NCBI GenBank assembly: GCA_023229845.1
Contig: JALNYK010000006.1
Location: 48,846 to 112,845, forward strand
From: Gallionella sp.
GTDB lineage: Bacteria; Pseudomonadota; Gammaproteobacteria; Burkholderiales; Gallionellaceae
Reading direction: 5' to 3'
Length of the DNA stretch: 64,000 bases
Made by a program: the position numbers and the translations under genes. Below are positions 48,312 to 63,928 of this stretch, piece after piece (position 1 is the first letter of the stretch; every line of letters begins with the position of its first letter). The notes below the pieces were generated by a model, which was not told the DNA's origin, ran no database searches, and was given only the letters and a program-made list of their open reading frames with translations.

Positions 48312-49202
48312 ATGACTCAGCCGCGGAAAAAATTTATCCAGAACACCATTGCGCTTGTCTATGACTTTGATGGCACCCTTTCGCCACAGCCCATGCAGGA
48401 ATATACGGTTCTTCCTAAAATTGGAATTGACCCAGCTGGTTTTTGGGGAGAAGTGAATAAGCAAAGCCAGGAGCTAGGTGAAGAGCCGATGCTTACGTAT
48501 ATGCGTCTACTGATCGAGAAAGCGGAAAGCAAAGGGCTGCATATCGGACGCAAAGAATTCAAGGCGCTGGGCAAGGATGTTCAATTCTTTGACGGCGTTT
48601 CAGATTGGTTTAAAAGGGTTAATGGCTATGTTGCCAAGTACGGCAATGGGTATATTAAAGTTCGTCATTACATAATTTCTGCCGGGCTCAAGGAGATTCT
48701 TGAGGGTGTGTCCATAAATAAACATTTCGAGAATGTTTTTGCTTCTGAGTATCACTATAACCATCATGATGCAGCGACTTTCCCCAAGTTGCTTATTACC
48801 GACACTACAAAAACGCAGTTCCTTTTCAGAATCAACAAAGGGAAAGAAAGCCTCAAGGAATCAATAAATCAACACATGCCTCATGAGGATCGTCCCATCC
48901 CATTTGAGAACATGATTTACATAGGTGATGGAGAAACAGATGTGCCCAGTATGGCACTTACACGCCAAAACGGCGGTAACTCAATAGCTGTTTATAAGCC
49001 CGGGCGGGGGGGGCGTGAGAAAAAAACTTTAGATACTTGCAAGAAACTTTTGAAGGCGGGACGAGTAAATTTTATTGCGCCTGCAAATTATGCGGAAAAC
49101 TCGGAATTAGAGCGTCGTGTTCAGTTGTTACTCAAGTCCATCATAGCCAAAATCGAGTATGAAAAAGAGTTGTTTGATTGTCGAAAAAAACATGGAATAT
49201 GA
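48312..49202 (+). CDS. HAD-superfamily hydrolase
   Basis: 296-residue haloacid-dehalogenase-type phosphatase. Motif I is VYDFDGTLSP, motif II is in HYIISAGLKEIL, and motif IV is YIGDGETDVPSM; a helical cap lies between. It resembles phosphoserine phosphatase-like HAD proteins, but the substrate is unknown. ATG 48312 is chosen over ATG 48306 because AAGGAA then has a proper spacer. It is clearly AT-rich and Lys-rich compared with neighbours, suggesting horizontal transfer. It is followed by a bidirectional terminator. Confidence 0.82.
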   Translation: MTQPRKKFIQNTIALVYDFDGTLSPQPMQEYTVLPKIGIDPAGFWGEVNKQSQELGEEPMLTYMRLLIEKAESKGLHIGRKEFKALGKDVQFFDGVSDWFKRVNGYVAKYGNGYIKVRHYIISAGLKEILEGVSINKHFENVFASEYHYNHHDAATFPKLLITDTTKTQFLFRINKGKESLKESINQHMPHEDRPIPFENMIYIGDGETDVPSMALTRQNGGNSIAVYKPGRGGREKKTLDTCKKLLKAGRVNFIAPANYAENSELERRVQLLLKSIIAKIEYEKELFDCRKKHGI

Positions 49203-49225
49203 GTAGTAAAAGAGGCGCGCATCGC

Positions 49226-49264
49226 AACGAAAAAGCCAGTCGAATTCGACTGGCTTTTTCGTTG
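49226..49264. terminator. bidirectional terminator between the HAD and LysR genes
   Basis: AACGAAAAAGCCAGTCGA and TCGACTGGCTTTTTCGTT form an uninterrupted palindrome of about 18 bp per arm with A and T tracts on both sides. It can terminate transcription from both convergent genes. Confidence 0.92.
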
Positions 49265-49277
49265 GCGAATACAGCGT

Positions 49278-50213
49278 TTAACTTTGCGCCCCCCCCATCT
49301 GCGTCCCATAAACCTCATGCAATATCTCCACGAACCTTCTGGCCTGCGGCGATAAAAACTTGCCCTTGCGCAGCACCAGCCCATACCCCCGTTGCGGGAA
49401 GTATTGCTTGAGCGGGATGCGCACCAGTTTCTCGGTGCCGGTGAGGCAGATGTCGGTGACGATGGAGATGCCCATGCCGAGTTCGACGTATTTTTTGATG
49501 ACTTCCCAGCCGCCCGCTTCGAGGGTGACTTTGAAGGTGAGGTTGTGTTGTTGGAACACGTATTTGACGGTGTTCCAGGTGGAGAGGTGGCGCGGGGGGA
49601 GGATCAGGCCGTACTGGCTGATGTCTTCCAGCGTGACTTCGGCTTGTGCGGCGAGCGGGTGGTTCAACGGGACGATCAGTGCGGGGTCGAACATTGCGAC
49701 GGGTTCGTAGTTGATGTCTTCCGGCACGTCCAGCATGGAGCCGACCACCAGGTCGATCTCGTCGGCGCGCAACATTTTCAGGCCGTCGCGTCCGGTGACG
49801 TTGTGCAGCGTGGTCTGGATGCCGGGATGGGCGGCGACGAAGCGGCGCACGGCTTCGGGCAATACATAGAGGATGGTGGATTCGCCTGCGCCGATTTTTA
49901 GTTCGCCGGAGTCGAGCCGACCGTGCAGTGCGGCGAAGTTTTCTTCCAGGCTGTCGATGCCGTCCACCAAGGGTTTGGACAGCGCATATAAAGTCTCGCC
50001 GTCCGGCGTCAGCTTCAGCACGGGGCCGCGCCGTTCGAACACCGTCGCGCCCAACTCTCTTTCCATCGCCTGTATCTGCAAGGTCACCGAGGGCTGGCTC
50101 AGAAATAATTTCTGTGCGGCCAGTGTGACGCTGCCGCTACGCACGACTTCGCAGAATGCGCGCATCTGCTTGAGTCTGTTGTTTTTGTAATAGCTCTGTT
50201 TGTCTTCCGCCAT
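49278..50213 (-). CDS. LysR-family transcriptional regulator
   Basis: 311 residues with the N-terminal winged helix (LKQMRAFCEVVRSGSVTLAA, QKLFLSQPSVTLQIQAME) and a periplasmic-binding-protein-like effector domain (about 95-300). The effector part resembles the CysB/Cbl type in general layout. It is transcribed away from rnfB, with a 383-base gap between starts, so it is a natural candidate to control the rnf-nifJ-ppsA operon and itself. The effector is unknown. Confidence 0.9.
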   Translation of the reverse strand: MAEDKQSYYKNNRLKQMRAFCEVVRSGSVTLAAQKLFLSQPSVTLQIQAMERELGATVFERRGPVLKLTPDGETLYALSKPLVDGIDSLEENFAALHGRLDSGELKIGAGESTILYVLPEAVRRFVAAHPGIQTTLHNVTGRDGLKMLRADEIDLVVGSMLDVPEDINYEPVAMFDPALIVPLNHPLAAQAEVTLEDISQYGLILPPRHLSTWNTVKYVFQQHNLTFKVTLEAGGWEVIKKYVELGMGISIVTDICLTGTEKLVRIPLKQYFPQRGYGLVLRKGKFLSPQARRFVEILHEVYGTQMGGAQS

Positions 50214-50260
50214 GTCTGTTCTCCCCTGTCAGCAGCCCGAATTATCCATTAGAAAAACCA

Positions 50261-50390
50261 CGTCATTCCGGCGAAGGCCGGAATCCAGATAATTAAAATT
50301 TTTCCCACATTAAGTGGGACGACATCATGGCTTTGTCCGCTTCGCGGCCTATTTATCATTGCTGGATACCGGCCTTCGCCGGTATGACGG
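50261..50390. repeat. MITE-like palindromic repeat, family A
   Basis: CGTCATTCCGGCGAAGGCCG and TACCGGCCTTCGCCGGTATG bound a 130-bp element in the LysR-rnfB gap. The remaining gap (50391-50596) holds the tandem GTAAG site and the rnfB ribosome-binding site GGAGG at 50584-50588. Confidence 0.8.
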
Positions 50391-50528
50391 CCTAATGAAT
50401 TGTCTGTGTTCAAGCCTATATTTCATTTTTTAATAATGAAGATTGAAACAATTGATTCGCGTCGGGATTGTAGCTTGGTTTAGTCTCGCTTCCACAATAA
50501 AAGCACTAGTAATTCAATAGGATCAAAA

Positions 50529-50545
50529 GCTTACGCGATCCTTAC
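50529..50545 (-). promoter_or_regulatory. candidate tandem operator GTAAG-N6-GTAAGC upstream of rnfB
   Basis: Read on minus this is GTAAG GATCGC GTAAGC, the same half-sites, spacing and 3' C as at 28883-28899 and 30470-30486, but with a different spacer and opposite orientation. It lies about 52 bases before the rnfB start codon. Confidence 0.45.
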
Positions 50546-50596
50546 AGAGGGGCATTTCACCAGACCCCACGCATGATTATTTTGGAGGCAGGAGAC

Positions 50597-51472
50597 ATGG
50601 CATCTAGCGTATTGATAACGGGAGCGTTCATGGCGGGCTTGGGCGGCCTGCTGGCGTTCTTGTTGGCATTGGCCAGCAAGCGCCTCTATGTCTATGAAGA
50701 TCCGCGCATCAACGCAGTCGAAGAGATGCTTCCCCATTCCAATTGCGGCGCCTGCGGCACCGCTGGCTGCCGCAATTTCGCCGAGCAGGTCGTGGCCGGT
50801 CAGATCGAGCCCGCGCGCTGCACCGTCAATCCTCCCGCGCAGAACCAGAACATCGCCGCGCTGCTGGGCATCTCGCTGGGCAATGTCGAGAAGCGCGTGG
50901 CGCGTCTCGCCTGCGCCGGCGGCAACAACGTCGCGAAGAGCAGCGCGCGGTATCAAGGCAAGTCCACTTGCCGCTCGGCGGCAGTGGTCGGCGGCGGCGG
51001 ACGCAGTTGCTCCTGGGGCTGCTTGGGGCTGGGCGATTGCGCGCTGGTGTGCGACTTCGGCGCGATATTCATGAACCGCAACGGCTTGCCGGAAGTCGAT
51101 CCCGGCAAGTGCACCGCCTGCGGCGACTGCGTGGATATCTGTCCCAAGCAATTATTTTCGCTGGAGCCGGTGTCGCGTCAACTATGGGTGGCCTGCAAGA
51201 ACCAGGCGGCCCCCGATGCCTCCGAAAATTCCTGCGTGGTTTCCTGCACCGCCTGCGGGCGTTGCGTGGCTGATTCCCAGCCGGGCTTGATCAGCCTCGA
51301 ACGCAACCTCGCGGTGATCGATTACGGCAAGAACGAGCTAGCCGACCGCCGCGCCATCGAGCGCTGCCCCACCGGAGCCATCGTCTGGCTCGACGGCAGC
51401 CGCGCCGACAAGGGCCGCGCCGCCCGCAAAATCATCCGTATCCAACCATTGCCAGTGATGGCAGAAGTCTGA
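50597..51472 (+). CDS. rnfB: Rnf electron transport complex subunit B
   Basis: Membrane-anchored iron-sulfur subunit (291 residues) that takes electrons from or gives them to ferredoxin. One N-terminal membrane segment (about 5-28) is followed by the Fe-S domain (HSNCGACGTAGCRNF...ARC), a Cys-rich stretch (RSCSWGCLGLGDCALVC), a [4Fe-4S] motif CTACGDCVDICP and a second, CTACGRC with a distant ERCPTGA. It is longer and richer in cysteine than the E. coli RsxB type and resembles RnfB of anaerobes. It heads the operon instead of sitting beside rnfA. Confidence 0.9.
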   Translation: MASSVLITGAFMAGLGGLLAFLLALASKRLYVYEDPRINAVEEMLPHSNCGACGTAGCRNFAEQVVAGQIEPARCTVNPPAQNQNIAALLGISLGNVEKRVARLACAGGNNVAKSSARYQGKSTCRSAAVVGGGGRSCSWGCLGLGDCALVCDFGAIFMNRNGLPEVDPGKCTACGDCVDICPKQLFSLEPVSRQLWVACKNQAAPDASENSCVVSCTACGRCVADSQPGLISLERNLAVIDYGKNELADRRAIERCPTGAIVWLDGSRADKGRAARKIIRIQPLPVMAEV

Positions 51473-51482
51473 GGAGTCACCC

Positions 51483-56399
<4,917 letters not shown>

Positions 56400-56400
56400 C

Positions 56401-56584
56401 ATGAATCCGAACAAGCCACTAGCCCGTCATTCCGGCGAAAGCCGGAATCCAGACATGAAAAATGTTCTGCGAAGCAGACAAAGCCTTGGTGTTGTCCGCT
56501 TGCGCGGGGACTTGTCTATTGACTGGATACCGGCCTGCGCCGGTATGACGAAGTCGCTTGTTATTGAGTGATTCGAGATGAATC
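56401..56584. repeat. family A repeat at the nifJ-rnfC junction, flanked by duplicated ATGAATC
   Basis: The element 56425-56550 (CGTCATTCCGGCGAAAGCCG to its inverse) fills the gap. ATGAATC occurs at 56401, two bases after the nifJ stop, and again at 56578 as the rnfC start. An open frame of 56 codons (56401-56571) runs through the whole element and stops 6 bases before rnfC. Confidence 0.7.
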
Positions 56585-57927
56585 TGCACCTCCCCTTCCT
56601 GAAACACGCGGCGACTTTCGCGCGCGGCATCCATCCCGCGCCGCACAAGGGCACGCTGGATCAGCCGATCAAACGCATGCCGTTCCCGCGCAAGCTGGTG
56701 CTGCCGCTCGCGCAGCACATCGGCAAGCCGGCATTGCCGCTGGTCGGTATCGGCGAGGAAGTGGCGCGCGGGCAGGTCATCGCCCGCGCCGAAGGAACGT
56801 TGTCCTCACCCATCCACGCGCCGGCCGACGGCGTGATCGAGGCGATCACGCCGATGCCGGTCTCGCGCGGACAGTGGTCAGACGCCATTGTGTTGCGCGT
56901 GTACGAGGCCTCGACGCAGGAGGTGCGCTGCGGCCAGCCGCAGGATGTGGGGGCGATGGATCACGCGCAACTCATCGCGGCGATCCAGGAGATCGGCATG
57001 GTGGGACTGGGCGGCGCGACCTTCCCCAGCCACGCCAAGCTGAACGTGCCCGCAGACAAGCAGGTACACACGCTGATCGTCAACGGCTGCGAGTGCGAAC
57101 CCTACCTCACCTGCGACTACAAGCTGATGCGCGAATGGCCGCAGGAGCTGGTTGCGGGCATCCGTATCGCGATGCGCGCCAGCGGCGCGACCCGCGCGAT
57201 CATCGGCATCGAGGACAACAAGCTGGATGCGCTCGATGCGATCCGTCCGCATCTGCCCGCTGACGGCAGTATCACGATGCAGGCGGTGGCGACCAAATAT
57301 CCGCAGGGCGCGGAGCGCATGCTGATCAAGTCGCTGCTGGATCTCGATCTGCCGCCGGGCGCGCTGCCCAGCCAGCTCGGGCTGGTGATGCACAACGTCG
57401 GCACGCTGGCATTGCTGGGTCGGTTGCTGCCTGCCGGGCAGGGGCTGATCGAGCGCGTGGTGACGCTGGCCGGGCCCGGCATCAAGAAGCCCGGCGATTA
57501 CTGGATTCCGTTCGGCGCGACGCTACGCAGCGTGCTCGACTGGGCGGGCGACCCGGAATGCCGCGAGCGCCAAGTCATCCTCGGCGGGCCGATGATGGGA
57601 CAGGGCGCTTTCTCGCTCGACATCCCGGTGACCAAGGGAACCTCCGGCATTCTGGTGTTCGACAAGCGCATGCTGGAACCGATCACGCAGCAGAGCTGGG
57701 CCTGCATCCATTGCGCGGCGTGCGTGAACGCCTGCCCGATGGGGCTGAACCCGTCGCAGCTCGGCATGCTGTCGGCCAAGCTGGAGTTCGACGAGATGTC
57801 CGAACAATTCCATCTGGGCGATTGCTTCGAATGCGGCTGTTGCTCCTATGTGTGCCCGTCGCATATTCCGCTGGTGCAGCAGTTCCGCGCCGCCAAGGCT
57901 TTCCTGCGCGAAAGGAAACCAGTATGA
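56578..57927 (+). CDS. rnfC: Rnf electron transport complex subunit C
   Basis: NADH-oxidising peripheral subunit, 449 residues. It has the NuoF-like Rossmann part (VGLGGATFPSHAKLN), the preceding SLBB/barrel-like region (PIHAPADGVIEAI) and two [4Fe-4S] motifs, CIHCAACVNACPMGLNP and CFECGCCSYVCPSH. It lacks the long Ala/Lys-rich C-terminal repeat seen in many gammaproteobacterial RnfC proteins. The stop overlaps rnfD by ATGA. Confidence 0.94.
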   Translation: MNLHLPFLKHAATFARGIHPAPHKGTLDQPIKRMPFPRKLVLPLAQHIGKPALPLVGIGEEVARGQVIARAEGTLSSPIHAPADGVIEAITPMPVSRGQWSDAIVLRVYEASTQEVRCGQPQDVGAMDHAQLIAAIQEIGMVGLGGATFPSHAKLNVPADKQVHTLIVNGCECEPYLTCDYKLMREWPQELVAGIRIAMRASGATRAIIGIEDNKLDALDAIRPHLPADGSITMQAVATKYPQGAERMLIKSLLDLDLPPGALPSQLGLVMHNVGTLALLGRLLPAGQGLIERVVTLAGPGIKKPGDYWIPFGATLRSVLDWAGDPECRERQVILGGPMMGQGAFSLDIPVTKGTSGILVFDKRMLEPITQQSWACIHCAACVNACPMGLNPSQLGMLSAKLEFDEMSEQFHLGDCFECGCCSYVCPSHIPLVQQFRAAKAFLRERKPV

Positions 57928-58952
57928 GCATGGAACTGCGTGCTTCGCCCCACCTGCACAGCGGTCGCGATGTGCCGACCATCATGCGCCATGTGGTGTA
58001 TGCGCTGCTGCCCATCTGCGCGTTCTCGGTCTGGCAATACGGCCTGTCGGCCATCGCGCTGATCGCTACCGTCACGCTGTCCTGTCTCGCCGCAGAGCGC
58101 ATCGCCAACCGCATGTCCGGCACGGTGAACACGCTGTCCGACTGGAGCGCGACCATCACCGGCATCCTGCTCGCGCTGACGCTGCCGCCCGCGTTCCCGC
58201 TGTGGATGGGCGCGGTCGCGGGCTTTGCCGCGGTGTGGCTGGGCAAGTCGCTGTTCGGCGGGCTGGGCCACAACCCGTTCAACCCGGCGCTGGTCGGACG
58301 CGCCTTCGTGCAGGCGGCGTTCCCCACCGCGATCACCACCTGGGCACCCGCGTTCGCGCCGCAGCGATTCACCGAATTCATCCCGTCCACGCTGACGTTG
58401 CCGTTCTGCGTGCCGAACGACATAAGCGCCTGGGTAACCGCGAACATGGTGGACGGCTTCACCGGTGCGACGCCGCTGGCGCGCTGGAAGTTCGAGCACT
58501 TCGTCTATCCGGTGGAAGACATGATCACCGGCGCGGCCTCAGCCTCGTCCGGTGAGACCTCGGCGCTGCTGTTGCTGGTCTGCGGCCTGTACCTGATCGC
58601 GCGCCGCTTCATGGACTGGCGCATCCCGGTGGCGGTGGTCGGCAGCGCGATGATTATGGCTTTGGGATTCCAGATGTACGACGCCGATGCGTTCCCGCCG
58701 ATGCACCTGGCGCTGCTGTCCGGCGGCCTGATGCTGGGCGCGTTGTTCATGGCGACCGACATGGCGACCTCGCCGGTGACGCCGATGGGCGTGTGGGTGT
58801 ACGGCGCGATCATCGGCGTGGTGACCATCTTGATCCGCTACTTCGGCGGGCTCACGGAAGGCGTCATGTACGCGATCCTGTTCGGCAACGCGGCAGCGCC
58901 CTTGATCGACAAATACCTGCAACCGAAAGTGTTCGGAGCGCGGCGCAAATGA
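57924..58952 (+). CDS. rnfD: Rnf electron transport complex subunit D
   Basis: Polytopic membrane subunit of 342 residues that carries covalent FMN. The flavinylation motif is DGFTGATPLARWK near residue 178 (threonine in the S/TGAT context). Eight to ten membrane segments and the GLGHNPFNPALVGRAFV block are typical. The stop overlaps an ATG (58949), which now opens a 40-codon frame through a palindromic repeat before rnfG. Confidence 0.94.
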   Translation: MSMELRASPHLHSGRDVPTIMRHVVYALLPICAFSVWQYGLSAIALIATVTLSCLAAERIANRMSGTVNTLSDWSATITGILLALTLPPAFPLWMGAVAGFAAVWLGKSLFGGLGHNPFNPALVGRAFVQAAFPTAITTWAPAFAPQRFTEFIPSTLTLPFCVPNDISAWVTANMVDGFTGATPLARWKFEHFVYPVEDMITGAASASSGETSALLLLVCGLYLIARRFMDWRIPVAVVGSAMIMALGFQMYDADAFPPMHLALLSGGLMLGALFMATDMATSPVTPMGVWVYGAIIGVVTILIRYFGGLTEGVMYAILFGNAAAPLIDKYLQPKVFGARRK

Positions 58953-59071
58953 ACGGCTTAAGACTGAATCAGCGCATTGGCGTGATTGCGCTCCCTCTCC
59001 CCAACCCTCTCCCGCAAGCGGGCGAGGGGGCAAACGTCACGCTGCGCGTATTTAGGATTTCTTCCAAATGA
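58949..59071 (+). repeat. family B repeat at the rnfD-rnfG junction with a bridging frame
   Basis: The palindrome core CCTCTCCCGC AA GCGGGCGAGG lies within 58991-59033. A 40-codon frame (MNGLRLNQRIGVIALPLP...) starts at the ATGA shared with the rnfD stop and ends at the ATGA shared with the rnfG start. CAAATGA occurs at both ends, as if the junction was duplicated. Confidence 0.7.
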
Positions 59072-59769
59072 GCGAACATAGAACCGGCATTCCGCCAGCG
59101 GACATCACCGGCAGCGGCCGCCTGGTCGCGACGCTGGGGTTGGTCACGATGATCTGCGGCGCATTGATCGTCGCGGTGTGGCAATGGACGCTGCCGGCCA
59201 TCGCCGCGAACAAGAAGGTGGTGCTGGAACGCGGCGTGAAGGCGCTGGTGCCTGACGCCGCGCGCATCGTCGAATACGACGCCGCGGCCGACGGCATCCG
59301 TCCGGCTCAGGGCGATCCGGCCGCCGGTGCGGTGCGTTTCTACGCAACCTACGACGGCGAAGGCCGCCTGCTCGCCATCGCCGCCGAGGGCGCGGCGCGC
59401 GGCTACGCCGACGTGGTGCGCGTGCTGTACGGCTACCGTCCGGCATGCGAGTGCATCTTCGGCATCCGCGTGGTGCAGATGAAGGAGACGCCGGGAATCG
59501 GCGACAAGATCATCACCGACGCCGCCTTCGTCGCCAATTTCGACGGGCTCGACGTCAGCCTCGCGCCGGATATGAAGTCGCTTTCCAACGAAGTGAAGAC
59601 GGTGAAGCACGGCAGCAAGAAGTTCGGCTGGGAGATCGATGCGATCACCGGCGCGACCATCACCTCCAAGGCGGTCGGACGCGGCATCAACGACAGCGTG
59701 CAAATGCTGTTGCCGCGGCTGCGTCCGAATCTGGAAGAACTGAAACGGGAAAAGGGAAGCGGGAAATGA
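59068..59769 (+). CDS. rnfG: Rnf electron transport complex subunit G
   Basis: 233 residues with one N-terminal membrane segment (about 15-40) and a periplasmic FMN_bind domain. The covalent FMN threonine is in DAITGATITSKAVGRGI near residue 196. It mediates electron transfer between RnfD and the other membrane subunits. Gene order D-G-E-A is the standard one. The stop overlaps an ATG at 59766. Confidence 0.93.
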   Translation: MSEHRTGIPPADITGSGRLVATLGLVTMICGALIVAVWQWTLPAIAANKKVVLERGVKALVPDAARIVEYDAAADGIRPAQGDPAAGAVRFYATYDGEGRLLAIAAEGAARGYADVVRVLYGYRPACECIFGIRVVQMKETPGIGDKIITDAAFVANFDGLDVSLAPDMKSLSNEVKTVKHGSKKFGWEIDAITGATITSKAVGRGINDSVQMLLPRLRPNLEELKREKGSGK

Positions 59770-59867
59770 GCAAGACAGTGTACCTGGTATTTCGCGTTTC
59801 CCCTGATGCCGCGCAGCGGCGAGTCCCGTTTCCCGTTTCCCGGACTCCCGAAGGAGACCAGGCATGA
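59748..59867 (+). repeat. inverted GGGAAA repeat at the rnfG-rnfE junction with a bridging frame
   Basis: CGGGAAAAGGGAAGCGGGAA at the rnfG 3' end (59748-59767) and TTTCCCGTTTCCCGG (59828-59842) are inverse arms. A 33-codon frame (MSKTVYLVFRVSPDAAQRR...) starts at the ATGA shared with the rnfG stop (59766) and ends at the ATGA shared with the rnfE start (59864). Confidence 0.55.
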
Positions 59868-60490
59868 CCGCGAGCACGAAACAGATCACCAACATGGAGC
59901 AGCTGCTCGAAGGCATCTGGAAACAGAACCCGGTGTTCGTGATGACGCTGGGCATGTGTCCGACGCTGGCGGTGACGGTTTCTGGATTCAATGCGCTGGG
60001 CATGGGCGTCGCTACCGCCTTCGTGCTGGTGTGCTCCGCCGGGCTGATTTCGCTGCTGCGCAACTTCATCCCCAAGGAAGTGCGCATCGCGACCTACATC
60101 GTGATCATCGCGACCTTCGTCACGCTGGTCGATTACATCATCCAGGCGGTGAGCCTCGCGCTGTACGACGCGCTGGGCGCGTTCATCCAGTTGATCGTGG
60201 TGAACTGCATCATCCTCGGACGCGCAGAGGCGCATGCGGCGAAGAATCCGCCGCTGCCGGCGGTGTTGAATGCATTCGGCATGGGCATCGGCTTCACCAT
60301 CGGCCTGCTGGCGTTGGGCTGCGTGCGCGAGATTTTGGGCGCGGGCAAGCTGTTCGGCGTCTCGCTGTTCGGCGCGAGCTTCCAGCCCTGGGTGGTGATG
60401 GTGCTGCCGCCGGGCGGGTTCTTCGTGCTGGGCGGCTGGCTGCTGCTGTTCGCCTGGTGGGCTAAACGAAAGGAGTCCAACCATGGATGA
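59864..60490 (+). CDS. rnfE: Rnf electron transport complex subunit E
   Basis: Polytopic inner-membrane subunit of 208 residues and six predicted membrane segments, homologous to NqrD. Typical segments are MTLGMCPTLAVTVSGFNALG with a conserved cysteine and VNCIILGRAEAHAAKN, which carries the second; these are thought to hold an intramembrane Fe-S centre together with RnfA. GAAGGAGACCAGGC precedes the start. It overlaps rnfA by 8 bases. Confidence 0.94.
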   Translation: MTASTKQITNMEQLLEGIWKQNPVFVMTLGMCPTLAVTVSGFNALGMGVATAFVLVCSAGLISLLRNFIPKEVRIATYIVIIATFVTLVDYIIQAVSLALYDALGAFIQLIVVNCIILGRAEAHAAKNPPLPAVLNAFGMGIGFTIGLLALGCVREILGAGKLFGVSLFGASFQPWVVMVLPPGGFFVLGGWLLLFAWWAKRKESNHG

Positions 60491-61067
60491 ATCCCTAGGT
60501 CAGATCTTCGTCATCACGCTGCTGTCGAGCAACTTCGTGCTGGCGATGTTCCTCGGGCTGTGTCCCTTCCTCGGCGTGTCCGGCAAGCTGGAAACCGCCG
60601 TGCCTATGGGCATCGCGACCAGCTTCGTGATGCTGGTCGCCTCGCTGTGCGCCTACGGACTCAACTGGCTGCTCGGCTATTTCGAGCTGGAGTTCCTGCG
60701 CCTGATCTCCTACATCGTGGTGATCGCCTCCACCGTGCAACTGGTGGAGATGGCGATGAAGAGATTTTCTCCTGCTTTGTTCCGCGCGCTGGGCATCTAC
60801 CTGCCGCTGATCACCACCAACTGCGCGGTGCTGGGCGTCGCGCTGTTCCAGACCGCGCGCGGCTACGACTTCGGTCAGTCGGTCGCCTTCAGCCTCGGCG
60901 GCGGTGCCGGATTCACGCTGGCGCTGGTGTTGATGGCGGGCGTGCGCGAGCGCCTGAAGCTGTCCGACATTCCGGGCGCGATGCAGGGCACTGCGCTGTC
61001 GCTGATGCTGGCCGGGTTGCTGTCGCTGGCCTTTATGGGCTTCGGCGGCATAGGGGTGTCGCGATGA
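60483..61067 (+). CDS. rnfA: Rnf electron transport complex subunit A
   Basis: Polytopic subunit of 194 residues, homologous to NqrE, with six membrane segments. The conserved cysteine sites are [12 protein letters not shown] and [13 protein letters not shown], which pair with those of RnfE. The start lies within the rnfE 3' end, and the stop overlaps the next small gene as ATGA. With this gene all six Rnf subunits are present in the operon. Confidence 0.95.
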   Translation: MDESLGQIFVITLLSSNFVLAMFLGLCPFLGVSGKLETAVPMGIATSFVMLVASLCAYGLNWLLGYFELEFLRLISYIVVIASTVQLVEMAMKRFSPALFRALGIYLPLITTNCAVLGVALFQTARGYDFGQSVAFSLGGGAGFTLALVLMAGVRERLKLSDIPGAMQGTALSLMLAGLLSLAFMGFGGIGVSR

Positions 61068-61246
61068 AATATCTGATCGCCGTGCTCATCATGCTCGCGC
61101 TGGTGTTCGCCTGGGTCGTCGTGCAGCGGATCGCCCGAGACTACGCCGCGCGGCATCCGGAGTTCGGCCCGCTGCGCGAGGACGGCAAGGAAGGCTGCGG
61201 CGGCTGCGGCAACCATTGCGCGGGACATTGCAACAACGAGCACTGA
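61064..61246 (+). CDS. small Cys-rich membrane protein of the rnf operon
   Basis: 60 residues: an N-terminal membrane segment ([20 protein letters not shown]), a charged middle, and a C-terminal cluster [13 protein letters not shown] with four cysteines and two histidines. It overlaps rnfA by ATGA, so it is translated with the complex. The tail could bind a metal or an Fe-S cluster; FeoB-associated Cys-rich membrane proteins look similar. It is not one of the standard Rnf subunits, and its role is unknown. Confidence 0.75.
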   Translation: MKYLIAVLIMLALVFAWVVVQRIARDYAARHPEFGPLREDGKEGCGGCGNHCAGHCNNEH

Positions 61247-61279
61247 TTTTTTATGACGCATTCAACGAGGGAGAAGGCC

Positions 61280-63658
<2,379 letters not shown>

Positions 63659-63764
63659 AAACTTGGCGACTACGGTAGCCGGATCGAGGTGAGTCCGGCT
63701 GTTTCTCCTCCCCCTCCGTGCATGCAATGTGCACGGCATCACCAGCAGTAAGTGTGTTCCTCCT

Positions 63765-63810
63765 CCCCTCCCCTGATTCATCTCCCCTTTTTTGGGGAGG
63801 GGCTTTTTTT
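63765..63810 (+). terminator. terminator downstream of ppsA
   Basis: CTCCCC (63782-63787), a T6 loop and GGGGAG (63794-63799) form a hairpin followed by GGGC and seven T residues. An alternative larger stem pairs CCCCTCCCC (63765-63773) with GGGGAGGGG (63794-63802). Confidence 0.75.
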
Positions 63811-63881
63811 GGGAAGGATGCGGCGTCGGTGGAGTATGTTCATGCAAGGAGGTTATGTGCCCCACGCTGCGGTGCTTTGCG

Positions 63882-63911
63882 TTGGACTGCGCGGGCAAAA
63901 ACCGCTATGCT
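63882..63911 (+). promoter_or_regulatory. promoter of the tRNA-Arg gene
   Basis: TTGGAC (63882-63887), an 18-base spacer and TATGCT (63906-63911) are followed by a GC-rich discriminator GCGCGCC, typical of stable-RNA promoters. Transcription would start about 10 bases before the tRNA. Confidence 0.6.
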
Positions 63912-63928
63912 GCGCGCCTCCAAAGTAT

